DNA of 28,812 bases, taken from positions 1 through 28,812 of the forward strand of contig DIUJ01000082.1 in the NCBI GenBank assembly GCA_002422315.1, in the 5' to 3' direction. A program made the position numbers and the translations under genes. Under the pieces are notes generated by a model. It searched no databases and was not told where the DNA came from. It was given only the letters and a program-made list of their open reading frames with translations. This DNA is from Bacteroidetes bacterium UBA6161 (GTDB lineage: Bacteria > Bacteroidota > Bacteroidia > NS11-12g > UBA955). Shown in pieces: positions 23,803 to 28,812 of this stretch (the stretch's first letter is position 1; the number at the start of each line of letters is the position of its first letter).

Positions 23803-24528
23803 TTATTTCAGCATATTGGCTTTTATTTCTTGTTCAAGCATTTGTAAAACTACAGAAATTTTATCCGCGTAATCAGGATTTATATCTTCTGTTTTAAAAA
23901 ACAGATTTTCAAGTTTCGAAATTAGCCCTTCAGCCTGAATACGTTCCCGAAAATTAATTTCATACTTTGTTTCCGAAATATGAACACCTTTGGATAGTAT
24001 TTGTGACCCATGCCAATAAAAGAAATAAACAAAGTTTCGTATTCCTTCTTCAGAATTTGATATATCCCAAAGTTTTAGCACTTCCTTTATGCCAATAAAT
24101 TTACCATACACTTCCAGTATTTGTAAGTTAATTTCAGATTGATTTTTATTGCTAAAGTCAATCCAATCTGCAACAACATATTCTCTTAATGCTTGTTGTT
24201 CATTTTCTGGCCATTTGGTCCATTCTGCATATTCTAGCTTAGCAAACAATTCGTCTAATGTAACATAACTAAAGTCACGATAGGTTGAGATTAGTTCGCA
24301 TATTCTTGGAAGAAAATGTTTGTAATGCTCTACCTCTCCCCAAGTATAAAGCGCGCTGCCATGGTATGAGATTAAGTCGTCTTGTTCTAGCTCTCTCAAA
24401 GTTTTTGAACCAAGTCTTTCAACATCTTTTTCATTTATACATCCACAGTCGCAATAATGTATACCCTGAGAAGAGTAGCCACCAAATGTTTCATAAAGAT
24501 TTTCAATGCTTGTAATTAGGTCTTTCAT
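23803..24528 (-). CDS. Conserved hypothetical protein with Cys-rich N-terminal motif
   Basis: A 241-aa soluble protein of unknown function. It resembles a hypothetical family seen in many bacteria with the layout: short helix, Cys-rich CPCC-like motif, L-x-x-L...DL..Y, TWG...HFLPRI.EL. Here the motif is HYCDCGC (Cys26, Cys28, Cys30), followed by LRELEQDDLISYHGSAL, YTWGEVEHYKHFLPRICEL and YAEWTKWPENEQQALREYV. There is no signal peptide or membrane span. The Cys cluster suggests metal binding, but that is inference. A TATGTTTG box 10 bp upstream of the ATG suggests a transcript of its own; spacing to both neighbours (85 and 131 bp) fits a single-gene unit. Confidence 0.8.
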   Translation of the reverse strand: MKDLITSIENLYETFGGYSSQGIHYCDCGCINEKDVERLGSKTLRELEQDDLISYHGSALYTWGEVEHYKHFLPRICELISTYRDFSYVTLDELFAKLEYAEWTKWPENEQQALREYVVADWIDFSNKNQSEINLQILEVYGKFIGIKEVLKLWDISNSEEGIRNFVYFFYWHGSQILSKGVHISETKYEINFRERIQAEGLISKLENLFFKTEDINPDYADKISVVLQMLEQEIKANMLK

Positions 24529-24538
24529 TTCCTGCCAT

Positions 24539-24546
24539 CAAACATA
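24539..24546 (-). promoter_or_regulatory. -7 box TATGTTTG for the hypothetical gene
   Basis: Exact TAnnTTTG on the minus strand, 10 bp before the ATG at 24528. No clear -33 TTTG. It implies a very short leader. Confidence 0.4.
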
Positions 24547-24613
24547 GCCAAATTATAGAATATAAAAGATAGTGAGAAGAAGGATAATGACTATTCAGAA
24601 AAGTCAAAAGCCA

Positions 24614-26218
24614 TTAATTTTTTGAGGATTCTAACTGATAAACATTTTTGAAAAAGCGCAATTCTCCTTTTTCGTTAATATCAGATAAACTATATACCAG
24701 TATTACGGGTATTTCTTTTGTGAGTTTATGCCTTTGGGGTTTTACTTTGGTTAGGCAGAGGTCCATGTAGTCTCTATCAAAATAGTCTGGAATTAGTTTC
24801 ATGGCTAGTTCTAGGGGTTTTTCTAACCTTACGCAACCATGGCTTAGGTGTCTGTTTCTGTTTGCAAATAGTTTGCGGTTGTTGGTGTCGTGAAGGTAAA
24901 TACTAAAAGGATTGCGGATTTCGAATTTTAATACCCCTAGTGCATTGTCGCAACCCGTGGCTTGTCTAAATTTATAAGGTAGGGTTCTCTCGCTAATGTT
25001 TTTCCAATTTATTTTTTCAGGGTCTACGCTTTTGCCTTCTTTATTAAGTACTTCTAAGTTGTTTTTTTTAAGGTAAGTAATATTTTTTTTAACCTTGGGC
25101 AAGATTTCTTTGCTTGCTATAGAATAGGGCACATTCCAGTAGGGGTATGTTGTAATTGCGTACACATGGGTAGCTAATCTGGGCGTTGGAGTGTGGCTTG
25201 TACCAATGATAATGCGCATACTTAAACTAGGGTTTCCAATGGTGTCGAAATAGCGAAGCATGGCAGAACCTGTATTGGCTACTAGCATTTGTTTTTCTGA
25301 TTTTCTTTGCACCCATCGCCATATATGAAGGCTTTCTTTTATTTGTTGTAGTCTATAAGAAATCGGTTTGGCAACTTCTGCAATCCATTCTGTTTGGTAT
25401 ATGCTTTTGTCTGCTAAGTTAAAAAGTTGGGCAAATTTTAATGCAATACTATCTAGGTTTGCATTTTGTGCATTTTGAAGGCTATCGGTAATTCCTAAAA
25501 TAAATGCTTTTTGGAAAAAATGGGTGGTATCAAAATTGGTTTCAATTAGACTAACGCTGTCGATATAGGGAAAATCTATTAGCCTGTTTTGGATTTTATT
25601 AAAGTGTTCTTTTAAAAGTATATACGCTACATGGTAGGGCTCGGAAAGGGCCAAGGTTTGCTCTAATTCACTAGAGTTTTGCACCATGGTAAGCAGGTTT
25701 TTACAAACTAAAAGGGTATCTATATCTTCCTGTAATTCGTCGTACGAAATTTGGTATTCTAGCAGGCCATATCTCCCTTTGAGTAAAATATTTAAAGCCA
25801 TATCGCTAAGCATAATATCTGTTTTTATGGCTTCGCTATAGTTTGTAAACAACCAATTGTTGGTTTTAAGATTTTCAAGAGCTTTATTCGGATAGTCTAT
25901 GCCACACGAATTAGCCCAAGAGGTTAGTTTCTCTATGGTTTGTATACTAGCAGTATCTATGATAGAATCTTTGGTCCAAATAGTAAAGTATTGGTTAAGA
26001 GCATATAGTTTTTGTAATGCTGCTGCTTCCTGCAGCATTTCTGTTTCTATTTTATTTGAAGAGGGGTTGTATATTTGTACAGAGTCTTCTTGTATAATCT
26101 GTTGGATAGTTTCCGAATTGGGGCCTTTGCGAACAAAGATATAGACCAACCACAAAGTGCTCCCAAGAAAAAAGAATAGCAATCCCCAAACCAATATTTT
26201 TTTTTGCAAAGAAGACAT
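24614..26218 (-). CDS. L,D-transpeptidase (YkuD domain, YcbB-like)
   Basis: Membrane-anchored periplasmic enzyme making 3-3 peptidoglycan cross-links or attaching peptides to the wall. One N-terminal span (about 7-27, ILVWGLLFFFLGSTLWLVYIFV region), a long helical scaffold region (about 60-310), then the YkuD catalytic domain with RIIIGTSHTPTPRLAT, YWNVPYSI and the active-site block NRHLSHGCVRLEKPLEL, giving His460 and the nucleophile Cys462. The large scaffold before the catalytic domain is as in E. coli YcbB/LdtD, though at 534 aa it is shorter. I chose ATG 26218 over the TTG at 26227 (3 residues longer). It is last in the DegT-thioredoxin-YicC operon, 25 bp after yicC. Confidence 0.92.
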   Translation of the reverse strand: MSSLQKKILVWGLLFFFLGSTLWLVYIFVRKGPNSETIQQIIQEDSVQIYNPSSNKIETEMLQEAAALQKLYALNQYFTIWTKDSIIDTASIQTIEKLTSWANSCGIDYPNKALENLKTNNWLFTNYSEAIKTDIMLSDMALNILLKGRYGLLEYQISYDELQEDIDTLLVCKNLLTMVQNSSELEQTLALSEPYHVAYILLKEHFNKIQNRLIDFPYIDSVSLIETNFDTTHFFQKAFILGITDSLQNAQNANLDSIALKFAQLFNLADKSIYQTEWIAEVAKPISYRLQQIKESLHIWRWVQRKSEKQMLVANTGSAMLRYFDTIGNPSLSMRIIIGTSHTPTPRLATHVYAITTYPYWNVPYSIASKEILPKVKKNITYLKKNNLEVLNKEGKSVDPEKINWKNISERTLPYKFRQATGCDNALGVLKFEIRNPFSIYLHDTNNRKLFANRNRHLSHGCVRLEKPLELAMKLIPDYFDRDYMDLCLTKVKPQRHKLTKEIPVILVYSLSDINEKGELRFFKNVYQLESSKN

Positions 26219-26243
26219 TTTAAACAAGATATTTACTCTGTTT

Positions 26244-27125
26244 TTAAATTAAGTTTAAACATTGTTCCTTTATCTTTTCAAGTTGGTCTTTCATTTCTAC
26301 CACGTGTTTTTGCATGGCAAAATAATTTGCCTTAGAACCCATTGTATTTATTTCACGGCCAATTTCTTGGGCTATAAACCCAAGTTTCTTGCCTGAACTT
26401 TCGCCATCCATAGTTTCCAAAAAGTACTCCAAATGGTTTTGCAGCCTTTGAATCTCTTCGCCTATATCTGCCTTTTCTAAGTAAAACATTAGTTCTTGTT
26501 CAAACCTCCCACTGTCAAAAGAAACCCGGTCTTTGATTTCAGATACTGCTTGTTCCAATTTGTTTTGTATATGGCTTTTCCTTTCTATATCTACGGCCAC
26601 TACAAGGTTTAGATGTTTTTGTATGGCGTTTATGCATTGGCTTAGATTGTTTGCAGTAGCTTGGCCTTCCTGTTGCCTAAATTGGTTGAATTTTATAAAA
26701 GCATGTTCTAAAACAGATTGTGCATTTTTCCAATCTTCGGTATTGTCGCTTATTTCAAAACTTGTAACCTCTGGCATTGCCAAAATATATTGTAGCAAGT
26801 ATTGGTCTGGAACCTTGAGCGTTTCTACAAGCGATTTTAGTTTTTTGTGGTAAGAAAGTGCAAGGTTTTCATTAATCTGAAAATTGTCTTGTGTTGTATT
26901 GTTTGCAAAGCTTTCTTTTTGGATATTAATTTGCACAGTACCTCTAGCAATTTGAGCGGTAGCCCATTGTCTTATTTCTGTTTCCTTGTCACGCAACTCT
27001 TTTGGCAAGCGGATACTGCAATCAAAAAATTTTCCATTTAGGGAGCGAATTTCTGCTTTATAGGTATAGTTTGGGGTATTTATTTCGGCTGTTCCATAGC
27101 CCGTCATGGATTTGATTTGATTCAT
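26244..27125 (-). CDS. yicC: YicC-family endoribonuclease
   Basis: YicC/YloC protein family; E. coli YicC is an endoribonuclease that acts on some small RNAs. The N-terminus IKSMTGYGTAE and the segment RSLNGKFFDCSIRLPKEL are characteristic, as is the C-terminal block EIGREINTMGSKA and the closing HVVEMKDQLEKIKEQCLNLI. The 293-aa length is normal. Its ATG overlaps the stop of the thioredoxin-like gene as ATGA (27122-27125), so translation is coupled. In many other bacteria the gene lies next to gmk; no gmk is present here. Confidence 0.95.
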   Translation of the reverse strand: MNQIKSMTGYGTAEINTPNYTYKAEIRSLNGKFFDCSIRLPKELRDKETEIRQWATAQIARGTVQINIQKESFANNTTQDNFQINENLALSYHKKLKSLVETLKVPDQYLLQYILAMPEVTSFEISDNTEDWKNAQSVLEHAFIKFNQFRQQEGQATANNLSQCINAIQKHLNLVVAVDIERKSHIQNKLEQAVSEIKDRVSFDSGRFEQELMFYLEKADIGEEIQRLQNHLEYFLETMDGESSGKKLGFIAQEIGREINTMGSKANYFAMQKHVVEMKDQLEKIKEQCLNLI

Positions 27126-27583
27126 TTCTTATTCTTATTTTGTACTTCCAACATCAAATACTCCAAAGGAGCAGGTGCGGTTTCTGTAATTCTTCCTACT
27201 TCTTTATTTTTTCTAAACAAAATAAAAACAGGGATATTTTCTACCTTATATGTTTTGTGTAGCTCGTCTTTATGCTCCTTGTTTTCATCTACTTCTACAA
27301 ATTCAATGGCCTTTAAATCCCATTTTTTTTCAAGTGCTATTTTGTAAAAATCCGGCAATAGATGTTTGGTGTCTTCGCACCAAGCACCCGCAATTACAAC
27401 CCATTTTTCGTTCTTGTTTAGTTGTAGTTTTTCCAATATTTCCTTGTTGGGTTCGTATTTTTCAGATTTTGTTTTCATCCACTCGTGTTGTTGGGCGAAT
27501 TTTTCAATATCTGACAGTTTATTGCTAGATAGCAGCGGTAAAACTAGGATAATAAAAAGAAGGACAGGGGTTTTAAGTTTCAT
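27122..27583 (-). CDS. Thioredoxin-fold protein with a single cysteine
   Basis: A 153-aa exported protein: hydrophobic signal or anchor at 4-20, then a thioredoxin-like domain. The expected WCxxC site is GAWCEDTKHLLP, with Cys69 the only cysteine in the protein; the second position is Thr. The strand after it (AIEFVEVDENKEHKDEL) and the cis-proline candidate Pro118 in ENIPVFILF, then KEVGRIT, fit the thioredoxin fold. With no resolving cysteine it cannot act as a classical disulfide oxidoreductase alone; a monothiol or binding role is possible. It sits 5 bp after the DegT aminotransferase gene and overlaps yicC, so it is co-transcribed with both. Confidence 0.87.
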   Translation of the reverse strand: MKLKTPVLLFIILVLPLLSSNKLSDIEKFAQQHEWMKTKSEKYEPNKEILEKLQLNKNEKWVVIAGAWCEDTKHLLPDFYKIALEKKWDLKAIEFVEVDENKEHKDELHKTYKVENIPVFILFRKNKEVGRITETAPAPLEYLMLEVQNKNKK

Positions 27584-27588
27584 GGTTT

Positions 27589-28734
27589 TTAAGATGGATT
27601 AGTTTGTAGCATTTCGGATTGTATATATCCTGATACACTATTTACAATATAGTTTAACTGCTCTGCTTGCATATTTGGGCTTATGGGCAATGCTACAACA
27701 TTTGCTGCAAGAAATTCACTTATAGGGAGTGAAATATTTTGAGCATATGCTTTTTGTTGGTGTATGGGGTATGGATAATATACCATTGTTGGGATTTGTT
27801 TAGATGCCAAATAGTTGCGAAAAGCTTCCCTGTCTATATTTTTTAAAATCATGGTATATTGGTGGAACACATGGGTGCTATAATCTGCAGTTTGTGGGGT
27901 GGTTATAAAGTCGGAAAGTTCTTCAAATGACTTGTTGTAAAATTGTGCCACTCTGTTACGCTCTTCATTGTATCGGTCTAGGTGTTTAATTTTTACATTC
28001 AATATGGCGGCTTGCATGGTGTCAAGTCTAGAATTTACTCCAACCACATCGTGTATATACTTCACTTTTTGCCCATGGTTTGCTATCATTTTAATTCTTT
28101 GTCCAAGTTCTAAGTCATTGGTAAAAATAGCTCCTCCATCTCCATAGCAGCCAAGATTCTTAGAAGGGAAAAAGGAAGTAGTGCCAATGTGGCCAATGGT
28201 TCCTGCTTTTTTTGTGGTGCCGTCCGAGAAAGTATAATTTGCTCCAATTGCTTGGGCGTTGTCTTCTATCACAAACAGGTTGTATTGATTGGCTATTGCC
28301 ATAATTTCTTCCATTGGGGCGCAATGCCCAAAAAGGTGAACTGGCGCAATAACTCTGGTGCGAGGACCTATGCGATGTTCTATATCCGAGGGGTCTATAG
28401 TGTAATATACGGGGTCTACTTCTACAAAAACGGGCTTAAGTTTTAGCAAAGCCGTAACTTCTGCTAAAGCTACATAATTAAAAGAAGGAATAAGCACCTC
28501 TGTACCTTCTTCTAATTCTAAAGCCATAAGCGCAATTTGTAAAGCATCTGTACCATTTGCACACGGTATCACATGGTCTGCTTGTAAATATTCCCCTAAG
28601 CTAACAGCAAACTCTCTAACCTGTGGACCATTGATAAAAGCGGTCTCTTCTAAAACATTATGTAAACTTTTTTGGATCTCCTCTTGGATCTCCTCATATT
28701 GACTTTTTAAGTCAACCATTTGAATTGGTTTCAT
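27589..28734 (-). CDS. DegT/DnrJ/EryC1/StrS-family sugar aminotransferase
   Basis: PLP-dependent aminotransferase converting a nucleotide-linked keto-sugar to an amino-sugar for surface polysaccharide. Visible marks are MVDLKSQYEEI at the N-terminus, ANGTDALQIALMAL (59-72, cofactor phosphate region), EVDPVYYTIDP (105-115), the PLP-ring Asp158 in VIEDNAQAIGA, the Schiff-base Lys192 in TTSFFPSKNLGCYGDGG, and NSRLDTMQAAIL. The length of 381 aa is normal. It is first in an operon with the thioredoxin-like gene, yicC and the L,D-transpeptidase, behind a good promoter; no other sugar-biosynthesis genes are adjacent within the window. Confidence 0.95.
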   Translation of the reverse strand: MKPIQMVDLKSQYEEIQEEIQKSLHNVLEETAFINGPQVREFAVSLGEYLQADHVIPCANGTDALQIALMALELEEGTEVLIPSFNYVALAEVTALLKLKPVFVEVDPVYYTIDPSDIEHRIGPRTRVIAPVHLFGHCAPMEEIMAIANQYNLFVIEDNAQAIGANYTFSDGTTKKAGTIGHIGTTSFFPSKNLGCYGDGGAIFTNDLELGQRIKMIANHGQKVKYIHDVVGVNSRLDTMQAAILNVKIKHLDRYNEERNRVAQFYNKSFEELSDFITTPQTADYSTHVFHQYTMILKNIDREAFRNYLASKQIPTMVYYPYPIHQQKAYAQNISLPISEFLAANVVALPISPNMQAEQLNYIVNSVSGYIQSEMLQTNPS

Positions 28735-28757
28735 TCTCTTTTGTCGCGATTTATTCG

Positions 28758-28788
28758 CAAAGATATACTTTTTAACCCAAAATACGAA
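28758..28788 (-). promoter_or_regulatory. Promoter of the DegT operon
   Basis: On the minus strand TTCG (28788-28785, one mismatch to TTTG), a 19-bp spacer, then TATCTTTG (28765-28758), an exact TAnnTTTG, 23 bp before the ATG at 28734. The -33 element overlaps a perfect palindrome. Confidence 0.55.
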
Positions 28789-28800
28789 TTAGCGTATTTT
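28779..28800. promoter_or_regulatory. Perfect palindrome AAAATACG-N6-CGTATTTT at the DegT-operon promoter
   Basis: Eight-base arms separated by AATTAG, centred just upstream of and overlapping the -33 element. It could be an operator, or the terminator of a minus-strand gene that lies beyond the window edge: the minus-strand copy ends TATTTTGGG, a poor T-run. A GCCC-TTT-GGGC mini-hairpin (28801-28811) adjoins it. Confidence 0.45.
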
Positions 28801-28812
28801 GCCCTTTGGGCT

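Noticed and set aside
1..28812. Defence island, prophage or integrative element
   Set aside because: No integrase, transposase, tRNA, restriction or toxin-antitoxin genes were found, and all clear genes are core metabolism, envelope or secreted proteins.

Overview
The window reads as a chromosomal segment of a Bacteroidota (Bacteroidetes) bacterium, free-living and probably gliding or secreting through the type IX secretion system (T9SS). The evidence is an AT-rich composition; many start regions preceded by the Bacteroidota -7 box TAnnTTTG and no obvious Shine-Dalgarno sequences; one T9SS cargo with a gliding-motility-type (type B) C-terminal domain and one with a type A domain; and a bacterial GGGP-synthase-like gene. 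The genus cannot be told from the sequence. Nothing looks like a prophage, integron, CRISPR array or intact insertion sequence, and almost all the DNA is ordinary core or lifestyle gene content.

Layout. 158-1823 (+): permease and ATPase of a FecCD-type siderophore/heme/cobalamin ABC importer, cut off from its upstream partners. 1835-3722 (-): a tight operon of a 72-aa membrane protein, a 5'-nucleotidase and RlmB. 3780-4748 (-) and 4802-6064 (+): fructose-1,6-bisphosphatase and aspartokinase, divergent, with two face-to-face -7 boxes in a 53-bp gap. 6150-8629 (+): a polytopic GT-C-like membrane protein and MurQ, 2 bp apart. 8647-9408 (-): GGGP-synthase-like lipid enzyme. 9694-14439 (+): a 1581-aa secreted subtilase with tandem Ig-like repeats and a type B T9SS domain. 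14440-15194: the only long gene-free stretch. It holds a ~250-bp direct repeat in two copies, each with several hairpins and a terminator-like 3' end.

15195-23671 (-): asd, a ferredoxin-reductase-like gene, tilS, a secreted metalloprotease with TIG/PKD-like domains and a type A T9SS tail, a periplasmic protein with a TonB C-terminal domain, and a GT4 glycosyltransferase. 23803-24528 (-): a conserved hypothetical with its own promoter. 24614-28734 (-): a four-gene operon of DegT-type aminotransferase, thioredoxin-like protein, YicC and L,D-transpeptidase.

Themes. Aspartate-family biosynthesis is represented twice (aspartokinase, asd), and cell-envelope work recurs (MurQ, L,D-transpeptidase, DegT aminotransferase, GT4, GGGPS, GT-C-like protein). 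Two large proteases are predicted to leave the cell by the T9SS. No undescribed defence or mobile system is evident. The best candidates for something new are the duplicated structured non-coding unit at 14585-15080, the overlapping convergent promoters between fbp and lysC, and promoters placed so close to start codons that leaderless transcripts are likely.
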